In this document: positions 1-14,600 of the stretch, piece after piece | How the letters are laid out: the number at the start of each line of letters is the position of its first letter | Numbering within the stretch: the first letter of the stretch is position 1 | Program-made: the position numbers and the translations under genes | Source: Volvox africanus | Lineage: Eukaryota > Chlorophyta > Chlorophyceae > Chlamydomonadales > Volvocaceae | Length of the DNA: 64,000 nt | Assembly (NCBI GenBank): GCA_030268105.1 | Contig: BSDZ01000078.1 | Coordinates: forward strand, 6,829,501 to 6,893,500 | Reading direction: 5' to 3' | The notes under the pieces: model-generated | What the model was told of the DNA's origin: nothing | Database searches by the model: none | The model's input: only the letters and a program-made list of their open reading frames with translations

Positions 1-2693
1 AGGGAGCGAGGAAGGGATACAGGAAAGGTTAAGAATAGAAGGATCGTGAAAAGGGAAACAAGGGGACCCACACGAATGGCACTTCCAACTCGTCAAGCTG
101 GTCTATGTGGTGCCATCACCATCTCCGTGCCCACTCTCACCTCGCCCCACCGCAACCTGCAACCCCGTTTGGGATGCCTCACCGAGTATTAACTCAATGT
201 TGGTGTTTCCAAAGATGGTGTTGATAGACTCTCTCTCAATAATGGGCATACTCTGGTCGGCAGCAGCCACCAGCGGGGATACCACCTGGTCTACCATAGC
301 CTGGAGAAAAGGAGCAACAACGGCGGAAGTAGCTTAAGGTGTTGCTGTGACGACCTTGGGGAGGCGGATAGGAGACATCCTAACCGCTTCCAAGGACGAC
401 ATCGAGCTGGAGTGTGACAGGTAATGAAGACTGATACAAGGGGCTGAGTTGGAGCCCGTCGAGAGTGACACGGAACAAAACGAATCAGGGCAGGTCAGAG
501 CCGAGCAGGGGAGGCCGTCGCGCGGTCAGAGCAGCATAGCGCGGTCAGAACGCATCGACCGCTTTCCAGCCACGTCCCTTCGGACCAACCAACTTGCGAA
601 CCTGTCCATCACCCAACTCCCCAAGTCCCCTGCATGCTCACCTGCATGTCCATTACGAATGCCCACACCTCCTCCGCTGCAAGCCTGAGGGCGCTGGCAC
701 AGAACATTTCATCTAAACCCCCCACCCCGGGAGCCGCCCCGCCCCTGCTGGCCCCTTCATTCTTGATGCTCAGCGCCAGAGCCCCCACCGCAGTAGCCAC
801 CTCCTCGGCCGAGTCCACTCCCAACTGCGGTATGTGACCGAAACCAGAAGCACAGATATTGGACTAGTAGTCAGCCTGGCATCCGGGCTTAAGCGGTGAA
901 ACAGCGCGAACGATGCTGCAACAAAGGGGACAAAATGTTTAGAAAGAAGAGTGCGAGACGCAAAGCTTCGCAAGGCCATATCATCCGTCCTACATCCTAC
1001 ATCCTCCCCTTGTACCCCACCCACTTCGATCCCGGAAACTGCTGTAGTATGAACTAAACTAACTCGAATCCGTCCTTCCTTGACTCCTGTTCCCCACGCA
1101 CCTGCGCTGCCACAGACGCCAGTGTGCGGCCCATGAACATTGGCGAGGGTCCGACCATTGGCCCGACGGGCTTCTCATCTCCTTCGCTCAGCACCTCCCC
1201 GTGTGCCGCCCTCCGGGAGCTGGCAGCAAGGTCCACAATAAGCTCCAGGAGGATGGAGTCACGGACTTGGGACCTGGGAAAGAGCGAATGCGAAAAACGT
1301 CATTGAGGCCATTCAGGTGGGAACTGGACCGAGATGTTAGGGGACAAGCATGGTTTAGAGCCAGCTGCAGGATGAGTAGAGCAATGTTCCACCAAAGGTG
1401 ATCGGAAACACTGCTTTGCTCGGTGCGCATTAGGCTGAGAGCCATGTGCCGTGAGCCCACTGCTACCACTGCCACCACTGCCACTGCCACCGCCACTGCC
1501 ACCGTCAATGTCGCCACCGCCACCGCTACTGTCACCGCCACCGCCACTGCCGCCACCGCCACCGCCACTGCCACCGCCAATGTTGCCACCGCTGTTCCCG
1601 CACCTTCCACAGGCAGATGTGCCGTCCGACATAGTGCCAGCAGCCCCACTGGCTGGCCCCGGATTGAGTGTCCCGGACAGCGCCTGCAGCCAGGACCTGG
1701 GGCCCCGGGGACCGAACAGCCCGGCCCCTCCGCCTAGAGCCGCTGCCGCTGCCTGATTATCGAACAGCGCCCCCGGCTTGTGCAGGCCCCGCATCACAGA
1801 ATCGATTGCGGCCCGCTCCGCAGCCTGCCACGCCGTCAGCCACCCTGTACTCCCGGCTTTGCTGCCATCCGGTACGTAACCATTCGCCTGGGCGTTTTGA
1901 AGGTACCTGAGAATGGCAGTGCAAGGCGGAGGTAGTAAGAGAGCTGGGTTATGGAAAGGCAGAAGATCCACACGTCTAGCAGACGCCCATCATGTTTCGC
2001 ACCTGGCCGCCGTACGCATGTTTCCGTACGTTATCCAGGCGCACCGCTGCACCTCGCTCAGCTCCTCGGGTGTCACGGTATCCAGTCCCGCCAGAGTCAC
2101 CAGCGGGAAAGAGGAGCTGGAGCCGCCGGGACCCAGCAGACTGCCTGGAAGGCGCGCCGGAAACATAAGCACAAAGGAAACATACCACAAGCAGGAGGTC
2201 AGCAAAAACCATAGGGGGATAGGGCGTGCAGTGCTAACGACTAGGAGGGATGGCCACTTCAAATGAGGAAACAGCCTAGCCGTCGTTGATCTACGTGCCA
2301 TGATATACTTGGGCGACGGGGAGGAATGTGAAACCAAAAACCACTGCGGCTAACAGCGCTATGGGAGAGGCGACAGGTCCTTGGTCCTTTGGGTCCTTTG
2401 GGTTCTTGGTCCCCTGGGGACCCTCCTCCCTTTTCAGTAAGCTCCTCACTGCGGTTGCACCAAATCACCGTCATCTGTGCGCAAACTGGCCATGACAATT
2501 CGTACTCACCTGCCAGCGCACCCAGCGCTCTGGCGCGCAGCTGCCGCATCGCGGCTATGCCGGTGCCATTTCCAGCCCCGGGTCCTGTTGGCGCCTTCCT
2601 CCCGCCACCTCGGCTACCTGCCCCGGCCGCTGGGCCTTGCTGGTCCCGCTCGGCCCGCATCAGGGCGTTCTGCGTCACCATTACACCAGCCAT
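1..2693 (-). CDS. Left-edge exons with a Gly/Ser linker; gene continues outside the window
   Basis: Exons seen: about 2693-2510 (donor GTGAGT), 2144-2003, 1906 to about 1450, 1273-1102, 824-642 and 300 to about 140. Most joins keep phase. The exon starting at 1906 contains a run of Gly with Ser and Asp at about 1450-1580, encoded by imperfect CCACCGCCACTG-type repeats; it is probably a flexible linker. Flanking exons are Ala-rich and helical (AAIDSVMRGLHKPGALFDNQ; EEVATAVGALALSIKNEG; QSMPIIERESINTIFGNTNI). No stop codon that fits the chain was found before position 1, so the gene probably continues. Confidence 0.5.
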
Positions 2694-5600
2694 CGCACTT
2701 CATACGCTCACTTGAGAACGGTTTCGTAACCCAAAGCCCATGCTGTCAGGATACGATTGCTCAACTGACCTGCCTACCCCCCTACCGACTGTGGCACAGC
2801 TCTTTGGCAGGCACATGAAGCAGCCTGTCAGCGCAAGGCCGAAGTCCATGTCTAAGAAAAACACATCCACCGCAGTTCGCCCTGGAACCGCACGACATGC
2901 CGCAAAAAATCGACTATGCAATGTGGTGACGTCCGCCCCCTTTTCGTAAGCAGCCTCTGCCGTGGTGTCCCCAGATGGCCGACGCACCTGCCGCCCTGCG
3001 ACAGCCGCCTCCCTGTCTCGATTCCTGTGCAGGATGCGGCAAGATGTCGTTTGCAATGCATGCGGAAAAAGGGGGAAAGGGCAAAGGGGACAGCCCGAAT
3101 GTTTCCGCCAGCTTGAAATGGACAATATCAAGATGCCGATACCATAAAAAGGAAAATATGCGTAAGGAGCGTTCACATCCCACGGCCTCCTCGCTCCGTC
3201 ACGAACAAGCCCAAACATGGTTACGACTGGGATGCAGAAGGGTTATCTGGAGGTCACTAAGAGTGAGTTGACAAGATGATGGACCTAGGATCCAATGTCA
3301 GGAGAATTCAATAACAGGAGTCGCGAACACGCGAGCTCGGAAGTGCATCGCACCTCAGCAGCTGCAGCGCGTTGGCTTGGTCCCAGAATGCCTGAGACAG
3401 CTGTCCCTGAGCCACCGCACGAGTGGCCCGCTGCCAGCCCCGTGTCCCAGCTGAGACCGCCGAGGGCTCGGGGTCCATGACCTGGTCTGCGGTGGCGTTG
3501 CCCTCCATCTGTGCACCAGCTCCTGGCGTGACCTGCTGCCGGTCGCCACTCTGCTGCAAGGCGGCATTGGCCTCCGGCTGCAGCTGCGGGCCCAGGAAGT
3601 CACCACCCCGGTGCCGCAAGTATGCCAGCAGAAACTCCCGGTAGGTCAGCTCCCCGTCATCATTGGAATCCAGCTCCTGAGGAGAGCAGGACAAGTAATG
3701 AAAAGCAAAGAAACGGTCTTACGGATAGGGCACGGAGATCATAATCCTCACGGCCGTAAGTCCGCGCCACCTACCCGCATCCAGGATTTCGGCAACGGTT
3801 CCGTGGCATGCGCGTCAAATAGAGTGCCCGCCACGCCCGCTTCCTCGGACACATCAGGCGGGGAGCCCCACGGGTACCACCTGCGCGTAAGCGTCCAACT
3901 GTTAAGCGGTTGAAGTAGTGACCAGTCATCCATCAGGTTGTCTGCAACCGCAGCCAGCAGTCCAACAGGCTGCAAGTACCATGCGCCACATATATTGATA
4001 GATGGCACTAACTGTCGCAGCCGCTGTTGCAGCCGCCGTGTGCTTTATGACCTCCCGTCTCTTATGTCTAGTTACTACGGTGTCCGGTATGTCCGATCTA
4101 CATGTTGACGACCTACATTAGGAGTCCACTTTCGGCCCGGCTAGACCAAAGAACCTGTCCCAAACTAACACCGGCTGTTATACCTGGACAGCCCCGGGCG
4201 CCGATGCAATACCACCGCCTGCAACCCCGCGCCCCACATCGTCCCCGCGGCATGTGGGTCCGCGCGCTGCAACCCGCGCGGCAGGCGGCTGAACACCAGG
4301 CTGAAGAACGGCAGCACAGCCTTGTCATGACGATGGGGAACCTCGGAGGAAGTCACCGCTCCAGCTTCCCACAAGGATATGGGAAGCATTGCCAGCAGTG
4401 AACTGGTGCTCGGCCCCATTCCCGACCCCTTCCCATTGAGACCGGGCACCGGTATCGCAGCGGATACTGCCCGGGAGAGGTCTTCACGAGAGCGGAAGCG
4501 GCAATACACCATGCGCTTGCTGCTATCGCCGGAATCTTCACCAGCAGTTGGTATTGTTGTGGCCGCGCCGTTGACAGAAACGGGAGCGCCGTCCTTCCCC
4601 GTGGCACCCCGCGGCACTGCATTGGATTGTGCCGCGATCACGGGCCTGTACGGCAGGACCAGTGGGCGGTAATCGAAGTCGTAATGCTCCTGCAGTAGCA
4701 TCGATAGTCCTTCAGGCTCGAGCTTCTCCAGCGCGGGGCCACAAGCCACTACCCAATACTGCGACTCCTGGCTCCATTGCTCCAAGGCCTGACCACAAGC
4801 AAGCACATTAGGACGGCGACCCGGAGGGACGGACTTGATTAAATCTGGGAAAAAACGAGTTTTGAGGGCTAGCCGCGAATGCAGCATCAATTTCCTTTCG
4901 CCAAAGCTTTTACAGCCTCCTCCAGCGACATCATCCCGGACCGAGCTCACCCACCAAGCTCCGTCACTCACCTCACACTCCGCCTCGTGTTCCATCAGGG
5001 CTTCCATCAGCAGCGGTTGGAACTCCACAACACCGCTCAACAGAGCCAGGGCACGTGCATCCGCTCGGCGGCCGCGACATGTGCCCCACACCAGCCGACG
5101 AGCGAAGGTAGCATCCGAGGCAAGGCTGTGCATAACATAATTTATGGGCAGGGCACGGTCAGGGAGAAGCGACGGCACTGGCGTGTAGCAAGCCAAGGCG
5201 GTCATTGCGCTCAGTTAAATTCACGCATCGCGCAGTACGAAGGTGAGCACAACTCGCTAGCTCCATCCGCATTCATACGGCTGTCGACATTACAATGCAC
5301 GCCGTTTCATGTTTGAGCCACCACCATAAGTACTCATAAGCATTCCAGCGGCACCCTCCAGCTGTCCAGCAGCTCCCTTCCAGTCCACCTACCTGAGCAG
5401 CTTGGCCTCTGTCTCCCTCCTGAGCTCTGGAGAGATATCCCCGGACATGAGCATCTCGAACATGACTTGGAGGGACGGCAGCCAGGCGGCCGTGTAGGAG
5501 CAAGACGACATCCGGACAAGCCGGAATATCACGTCCTGCGACGGCGCGTAGGTGAAATGAGACGGTGATTGTGGATGGGGTCGCGTGGGGAGAAGTCGAG

Positions 5601-8600
5601 AAAGCAAGTTAAGCGTAGTGTGGAGGCAGAAACGAGGGAGTGAGTTCAGCGTGATGAAGAAACTACCTAGCGTCGAAGCACTGACGAAGGAGAACTAGGT
5701 CATGGAAGAGATAGAACTAGTGACGGACAATCGTTGTCAAAGCATATATTGTAACCAGGAGTTCCGTGGAACACCATACTTGGGGTGTCAGCACGGAGGG
5801 CAGCACGGCGGTTCGTGAGGCAGCCCTGGAGGCTCACCTGAAAGCACGTCTTTCCCCCACATGCCGCTAAATACGTGCACCATCAGTCGTGTGAACCCCA
5901 CCAACCGTCTATCCCTGCGGCGAACCTAACCTGGATCTCCAGCGTACTCCTCATGGGCCATTTGCGTCTGACGTCGCCACAGAGCACATTGGTAATGTCA
6001 AAGGAAGCAGCGATGGACACCGACAGTGTAACAAGATGAATGAAATTTCATTGCGCGAAGCAGCACATCGGGATGAGCCCTGCTTGCAAGCCGCGCAATG
6101 CTGGACGCACGGGATAAAGCAAACCGCAGCAGGACCGCACACGTAGAAGCAGGAAGTCGGAATCCCTAAGCCTTACCGCTGTCCTACCTCCACGGCTATT
6201 GCTTTATTCCTACCGCACAGCTCTCGCAAATTCGGAGCTGCCGCTTCTAGTGATACCCCGATACCCCGAACCACTACGTCGCTTCCTCCCTTTTCCTGTT
6301 GTCCTGTGTATATCTTACGGGAAGTACGAATTTCCTATGCCGATCACCCTTTTGTTACCTGTCCTTGGGCACTGTTTTTCTAAAGTATCCTTTTACTCAC
6401 TCCTGTGCCAGCATGTTCCATTGGGCGGTAAAGGCGATGCAGCCCCGGTCGGGATTGGAGTCCTCCGTCTGCAGCAGGCAATCAGGGAGTCAAAGATTGG
6501 ATGGATGGCGCAAAGACGCCACGGTGAAAAAAGGAAATCAACCGTACACTAGAAGTTCGGCTTTCATACACCCAAATGTGCAGGCTGCTGTTTCTCCTCA
6601 AGAAGTGAATCTGTGGTCATGTCTTGCCAGCTTTCAACACGCGCCAAGTATTGGCAGCCAATAAACACTCTGACAGGCAGCGGATGTAAAGGAATCAGAG
6701 AACAGCTGTGGTGTATGTGTTAATGTTCTCCGCAGCCGCTGCTGGGAATCGTGTCAGGAGGGAAACATCATGTGCGAACACCTCGCGTTGTCATCGGTGA
6801 TGAATGAACTGGCGGTGGTAACATATAGCGCTGCAGTTCGGTATAATATGGGGCCTCTAGCATTGGCAGCTGGTAAGTCTGCCCCGGAGAGTGCCTGGGC
6901 TTCGAGAATGCAACCTGCAATCTCACCATTCTGGATATAGACGCGCAAATAGGTGCCTTGAGGATCTGGACAGGGAACCGGGAGGGAGTGATGAGGAGGT
7001 TGGCGATGTATAAAATATATGTTCGGCTTTCCAAAAGGTGGTTTATTTGCAGACGAACTCGATTTGGGCGCATGCAGTGGTACGGCAGTGGTAGGCAAGG
7101 ATTTTGCTTTGTTGTCAGAGCTCTGTGTCTTAGGCGGGGGCCTTCGTCCCTTCTCAACTACTATTTAGTAGTCCTTTTTGGGACTGGTCCTGGTCTGGTT
7201 CCTGGTGTTTGCTAGTCGGTGGAGGGCCTAGAGCCTGGTTTTCCGCGTCCAGCTGGTCTGGAGTTTTTTCGAGCTGCGCACTTGGACGTGCATCAAAAGC
7301 CCTTCCTGGTTTGGGTCACGTAGAGATGAGACGTTCTTGGTTGTAGAGTCAGCGTTTGTACCGATTAATTAGGCGGATATGACAGAGGTACAACAGGCCG
7401 GACGGATTGGGGTGGTATGCTACTGCACTGCAGGTGAGGCAGCTGACACAAATTACATGAGGCTTTAGAGACTCTATAGCGCGTCACTAACACGATAAAA
7501 GCTAATTAGATCATTAGATCATTTTCCCAGCAGCTTCAACCTTCGTCTTGTGTACGCATGCACTTATTTTACAATCCCGTTCTCACCTTCTCCACACGGT
7601 TCAGATGCTTTGCATCCATGAGATTGCCCCCCAGGTCCTTCGATTCCCCATCCGTTTTCCCATCCTGTCCGTGCCCAGAGGGGGGGAATGAAAACGTTGG
7701 TGCTATTTTGTGCGTGGGAAGGGGGGATAATGGACGCATAACGTGCATACAGCACGGGAAAACAGTAGCAGCGTAAGACAAATACAAAACAGCGAATCCT
7801 GACAGGAAGGGGGACACTAAAACGGATTCAGATTGCCGTCGGAGAGGCTTTTGACGAGAGCATCCAGGGCTGGGGCATCAGCTTGAGGCAGGGCGGCTAG
7901 CAGGACTAAGGATTATGGCAGTAACGAATCACGCACAAGGCAGCTACAAAGCTGGCGTGCAGGTTAGCTTTCGCCAAACCCGGGTAATTCTATCATATAT
8001 ATATGTATTCGCGCACCAAAGACAGAGGATGCAGTGACAGCAACATCATGAGGACGTTGGCCTCCAGTCTCGACCAAGGAGCTGCGGCGTCACTGTTTGG
8101 AACCCGCGGATCCTGCGTCGATAGCAGGCAGGTTAAGGAGGGAAGAGAGGTTGCGACAAATGTCGCCATAGCGAACGTAATACAGGGCTCTCGGCGAGAG
8201 CCCTGTACAAGGTGGCCATCCGTGCCGATACAATGACCGGATAAATAAAGTCCGCGTTTAATGCTACGTCAGCGCCTCCCGGCTCATAGGCAGACGACAG
8301 GCGCACATATGTAATGTCAAACACAATTTGGTAAATGATGTGCCCTATGGTATTGACATATACCGCGGTACCTGTGCAGAAGTGTCGTACATGTTTACCA
8401 ACTTTAGCTTCTTGGCTTTGTTCCCCTCATTATTAAGAGCTTCCAGCAGGAACAGCCGAAAGAACCTGTATGTATGAGGAGGCACCCGCAGGCATGGAAT
8501 ATATGAGATTATGGCAGACGCAGGGGAAGTACAGATGTGAATGCAAAGAAACTCATCTGACTGAGACGGGCATCTACCCCAATAATTATTGTTATCTGAT

Positions 8601-11600
8601 GTTGTTGCCTCACTGCTGAACACTGCAGGCGATAGGTACCTCTGTCCATGCACAAACAGCGTATGGACTCGCAACTGGCTGGGAGCCATGTCTCCGACTT
8701 TCAAAGCCGACTGTTCCTTAGACGCTAGAAATCCTACGCAATTGAAGCGTCATCATATAATTTAATGAACCCTGCCGCTGAGACAACTTGCGGTTCAATC
8801 AATATTCAATAGCAGTTATGGTATATATCGCCACAGATAAATGTCGCTAACACCATATGTACGATAGCCGTGAAGATTGCCATAAGTTTAGCGCTACGGA
8901 CTTCCATCTATCCTAAGTATTTGTATGCAGGAGACATACCTGTCCACCCAGCCGGTGATCCACCAGGGTGGAGGCGCGGGCATCTGCCGCCAGTTGCCCC
9001 CAACCCGCCGTGCTGTCGACTCAAGCCGGCCTGCGGGTGGGAGAATGGCGCCGGAGAGGTGTGGTGACAAGGAAAGGGAAAGGAACCAGACGAAGGGGCT
9101 GGCGGAGCGTGAATACGATGCGATGTCTCCAGAGGAGGAAGAAAGCAGCGGGAGTGAGAAGGAAGGGGACGTGCGAACCCAGCAGTTGGACTGAAGCACT
9201 GGACGCTGCCACTTGCGATGCAGCGGCGGACGTGTCGTCAAGGGTAACCCATGTGTAATGCATAGATCACTTGTGATCTAGCGGGCCATGTTCTAAGAGG
9301 CGCTACTGTTTCATGCAGTGTGATGTCCAAAAGTATCCTTGTTTTCCATAACATAAAATGCTAAAAAACAAAAACATGCTTTCGTTGGTGGGTATCCGCT
9401 GATCACGTTTCCGCTACACTAGTTGTACACTCGCTGTCCCGCGACGTTTCTAACATGATGGCCATATAAATTGTTACGCAAAATGAACGTCACAACAAAT
9501 CGTCCCCGTCCCTCCTTGTGCTCTTCCCACCAAGCATCCTTCCCACGCCCCTACCACACAGGTTGAAAGACGCCCCGACCCACGCGCTTACCAGCCATGG
9601 ACTGTACTTGCTCCATGCGCACCACGTCTGGGTTGCGCATCCAGTACCCGAACTCAGCCGCGCGGCTATGCGTCACAGAAGCTGCACCTGCCCGCCGAGC
9701 CTGCACTGTGTCACCGGAGCCATCAGTGCCAGTTGCGGCAGCTCCGGCGGTCGACGGCGCCTCCTCCATCGCCACCCTGCCGCCAGCGAGCGGCGATGTT
9801 GCGGCGATTGCAGTGCCCGAAGCGGCATCGCCTTTGTCTAGGTCTTCAATGTCGATGGGCACGGTTCTCATTAGCGACATGGCGTGCAGCTCCACCGTCA
9901 GGGTACGGCGGGTGTACGTGAATGACAGTCGGAATCCAAAGTTGCGCGGCCTGTGGACAGGGCGCATGCGTGGATGGGGTGGAGGTCTTGTTGGGGCAAC
10001 GCCCATATACGCTTGCGGTACGGGTGCATGTGTTGTGTAGTGCGTGCATGAGTCTTCCAACAAACAACCGTGGGTTGAATGCAAACGATGTCTTTTTTTA
10101 AATAGCAGTTGAAGCGGTGGAAGGCCACCCATCCCTAGGGACTGGCGTGCACCTCAGCAATTGAACACATTCGACATGGCGCGCATAAGATGGGAAAAGG
10201 GATCAAATCACAACGCGGTTAGATCTTAATCAATGCCTACATCGGGCGCGGCCAGGGGTGGATTGCAGTGGGCAGCGGGGCTAACTAGTTGGGGCGGTGC
10301 CTCACGTGAATACCGCACTACGCCTACACCGGCACAGTTGTTCCCAACCCCGAAAATTCTGGTGCTCAGATCGTTTCTGCAGTTTCGCTCCCTTTTCACT
10401 CAATCCTGGTGCGATCCCTTGAGTATTTTTCATTCCCAGTGCACCTTGCCCACTCACCTAAACATGTCGGTTACATTCCACCCTCTCTCTCCTGGCAGCA
10501 TGGGCAGGAAGAGGCCATCCACGGCAGTGTACGTGACGCCACCAGGAAGCCGAACCTGGGAAGGTTGGATGGGTCCAGGCAACGTCAGGTGGTAAGGGTG
10601 AATGGGGCTCAAATGCTCTTGCTGTGGACAAGGTTCACATACCAATACATTTCCCCAAATCCTGCGAATTTATATCATGACGTTTAGAGATTCGGAGTGC
10701 AAAACGCAAATCCAAAAATGCATCCCTTAACACCTAAAAAAATAATCTCCCTGACTTTCTGCGAAGCATTTCCGGGTACGTCATCTCACATCCAGCCCTC
10801 AGTTACGCACCCACTGAAGTTCCTTCTGAGCCACATGGCAGAGTGTACGTACGAACTTGAACATGGTCTCCGCGAGTGCGCGGAGCACCACGTCGGGGAT
10901 AGGGGCGTTATGGCCCAAGGACATCCGCATGGACGTCACTGGAGGAAGCACCTCATTCTGCGGTTGAGAGGCGGGCCACAGCAGGCAGTGTATCGTGCCG
11001 CGTGAGTGCCAGGCCACATGGCGTAAGGTTGGGAGGCCACCACGGACCGGATGTGCGCTCATTGTGCAATGCGCGAGATGGGATGAAGGGCAACCGCTGC
11101 GAATTCACACAGACGTAGCCCGAAATGTAGAATCGGGGGCGGTTGAGGCACACGGTGTTGGGTCTGGCACGGGTGCCTTCACAGCAGCAGCAACCTGTGA
11201 ATGACGATATCCTCGAGCGAAAGCTATCCCATTGTAAATATCTCCCACTGAAACTTTACAAACCCGTCTTAGTCTGCCGCTGTCGTTGAATGACTTACTG
11301 ACAAGATAATAATAATAATAATATGGCCTATAGCCAAATGGCCTGAAGCAGGCCGGACCAGGGCAGAAAGGCGTGCTCATGCCAACGCCTAAATGCCATC
11401 CTGATTCCCCCCCAAACATATCATATTCAATTAAACAGGCGGGGAGGGAGCATCATACGAATTAAGTGTGCACAAGGAAGAGTAACACCTACTGCTCGGG
11501 AGTACGTCAGGCCGTATTCAATGTCATCCAGTGTGTGAAGCGCCAACACCGTCGAACCGTTCTTATTATCTTGACTGGTGGTAGCGTCGCCAACAGCGGT

Positions 11601-14600
11601 TGTGCCACCATCAGCGCCAGCATGTGCACTGAGGCCCAACGCCCTCGTTGCGCGAATACGTTGCTGCGAAGATTTGCAAGCATAGTTGAAGGACTCTACC
11701 GGAAGGTGTTCAATGTTGTCCAAATCCCAAGCCGCCGCAGGACTGCTGGCGTTGCCGGAGTCGCCGCCGTGTGCCAAGCCGTCACGAGTGAACTGACGTA
11801 TGTGAGCCTGCAGCAGCGCCCGCTTGCACACTGAAATGCGGTTAGCGAACTGCAGCAACCCCGCGCTCATGCGGAGGATGGATGCCTCGCCTGTGGAAGG
11901 GGAAACGCGTGACGGGCGCTGCGTGAAAACATAGACTTGGATAAGCAAATATGCGCCAATGGAGACAAGATGCCCAGCCGGTGCCCCTATCGTTCAGGCA
12001 CCCCCGCCGACGCTCCCCTGCACCCCTCCACGCGTCTAACCATGTAGCGATTAACTCCTCAACGGCTGTTCAATGGTCTCTTACTTCACAGAACCTATTC
12101 ATCCAACAGTGGCGACGTAAAACCCAAGTCAATGCTGCGCAAGAACATTAAGATACGGCCCCTCATCCACTCGCCGTCCCATACCCGTCGCACCATTAGT
12201 CACATTTCGAGACATGAACAACGGATAGAGGCCCGTGGTTATGAGGTCACCCAGGATCTCGTCCTCGTAAGGACCCCACGGTGGGGCGCCGCTGCCGAGC
12301 ACCTCGGCCGCCTTGGCCTTCTCCTCAGCTCGTTTGTGAGGGTCACGACCCACCAGACCCGCCTCCTTCAGCGCCAGGTTCAGCGCCTTCTGTATGGCGG
12401 AATCTAGAGAAGTCAGGGTGAAGGGAGATAGCGTGTTGCACGCCTCACGCGCCGCCCTGTCCGCGTATGAGACATAATGGTTGCCTGCGAACCCGAATGG
12501 AAGTGGCGACATCAGGCGGTGAAGCGGATAGGGAAGGATCAGGGCACGGAACATGACAAGAAGGGTTCGTTCAGACATATAAAACAAATGTAAATTCGGA
12601 AAACAATCGTCGGAGCGACTGGTGAAAACATACTAAAAGCTAACTTGGAAAGCTCAGAAATTGTTGTCATGCGGCTACTGTTATCAAAGAAATCGCGGAC
12701 ATGAATCTCCCAAGCGGCCATAACGGCGTGATTGGCCGAAAGGCAGCAGGATGGGGCAAAATAATAGACCTGTGACTTCATTAGCGAATACATCATATCA
12801 CTTCAAAACCTAACACACGTTGGACTCCGGTGTAACTGTTTGAGCCATCATATCGAAGCTGCCACGCTAGGTAAGACCGACTCATGCAAGCCCCCGTCCG
12901 TTCGCCACGCCCCATACACCCGGAACAGTGATCCAAGCCAAATCGCTACCGGCGGCCACGCACCCACCCGGCATGGCCTCCTGTAGCAGCCAAATGGAGG
13001 TCCGGGGCATCTCCTCCACCACGTTGCTGGCGGTAGCTTCACGAATGATGTCCAGCAGAGGCTTGCGCAACTCGGGGGAGCCATGGTGCAGAAGAAGATA
13101 CAGAATTCCATCGCCAAACCTGGTGGTTAATATTCAGACATATGAAAGCAAGTGTGAACGAATCAGAAAAGCACCACACGCAGCATGATGGTTAAGCTGC
13201 AGAATCTGACGATGTACGGCAATGCATCTTCCTAAGGGTGGCAACACATCGCCGCGGCAACAGCCTGTTCATCTTATGGATATGTGTTCCTTGAGCACAT
13301 GCCCATAAGCCTTTAAGGGACATAGTAGCTGGCATACACCAAATCAATAGCTAAAACGCCAGCCCACAACGCATCTCTTTCTTCAAAGCATCATCTGGCG
13401 CTCCAAACCACAAGAGAAAATCCAAACGGCTGCGGTACCAAGCCTTATTGGCTGATGACGCCGTGATGCACACCACGGCGCGAGCCGGAACATGAGATGC
13501 ATGTGCGAATGCATCAAACAATGCTCACACTTGCACTCAGTGCATTTGATACCGCAGCCCTGGGCCCTTGCCTGGACAGCCTTGTTGCAATATTCATGGA
13601 ATTATCTAGTGTGAAATGATAAGAAGACGTGGTGCCGTCCACCTTCATCCCCGTTCCAGGCCCCGTCTCGTCATAGTGACGACTGCAGGTATAGCAAATC
13701 ATGTAACGCATCACGGCGGCGGTCAACGGAGTCACCAGTGTCTTGTCCATGCTACAGAAAGAGAATTATAGACAAGGGAAACGAAGGGGGCAAGGAGCCA
13801 ATTGGCCAAGGTTGTGTTCCAGTGGACATAAAGGTCGAACATTGAACAAACGACTGCAGCCGTGCAAGACAGCAGCTAGATACAATGTCAGCAGAAGCCA
13901 AAGGAGCAATAACGTGGGAACGAATACGACAATTAAGGGCTTCTATAAACTACTCATTCATCGCAGGCAGGCCCTGACCGGAAGGGAGGCAAGGGAGGCA
14001 AGGGAGGCAAGGGAGATGCTACCGTTTCAGGCCGGAACCATGAATCGACGCCGCTGCCTTCCGGCTGAAATTGTGAGCAGAATGAATTACCATTAGGATA
14101 GCATATCTGCCCAGTCGTGCAATAGAAGCACACACGCATCACCACCAAATGTTGGACGGGTTCTTATTCCCCCACCCACATCTTTAGAAGCGCTCTAAGA
14201 CAGACGTCATCCATTCCCTGCCACCCTATCTCATCCCATCCCGCCACTCACAGCTCTTTGAAGAGATCCACCGGAATGCTCGGGAGCGCCAGGAGGTCAT
14301 CCCCCATCGCGCCGTAACGGGGCCGCTTCCACGCCGGCGTTCTGCCAGACCCGCTTTTGCCCTTGCCCTTCCCGCTGCCAGCGTCCTCGTCCTCGTCTTC
14401 GTCCTCGTCCCCGTCCTCATCTTCACTATCGCGTTTTTCCTCATCTTTTTTCGCGCTCTGAATCTGTTGCTTCCCAAGCCCCTGCAGCGCCTCGCATGAT
14501 CCGAACAGCAGGAGGTCGGGTCCCAGCACTTGGCTGTCCCGAGCGGTGCGTACTTTCCCAAGGCGCCTGCCGGTGAACAACTCCATGGCCGCGATGGCGT

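Noticed and set aside
6768..6965. Terminal exon of the ankyrin gene ending at 6768 (or 6754 in another frame)
   Set aside because: Possible, but a good GTGAGA donor at 6926 leads in phase to further exons (6468-6401 onward), and no TGTAA follows the stop.
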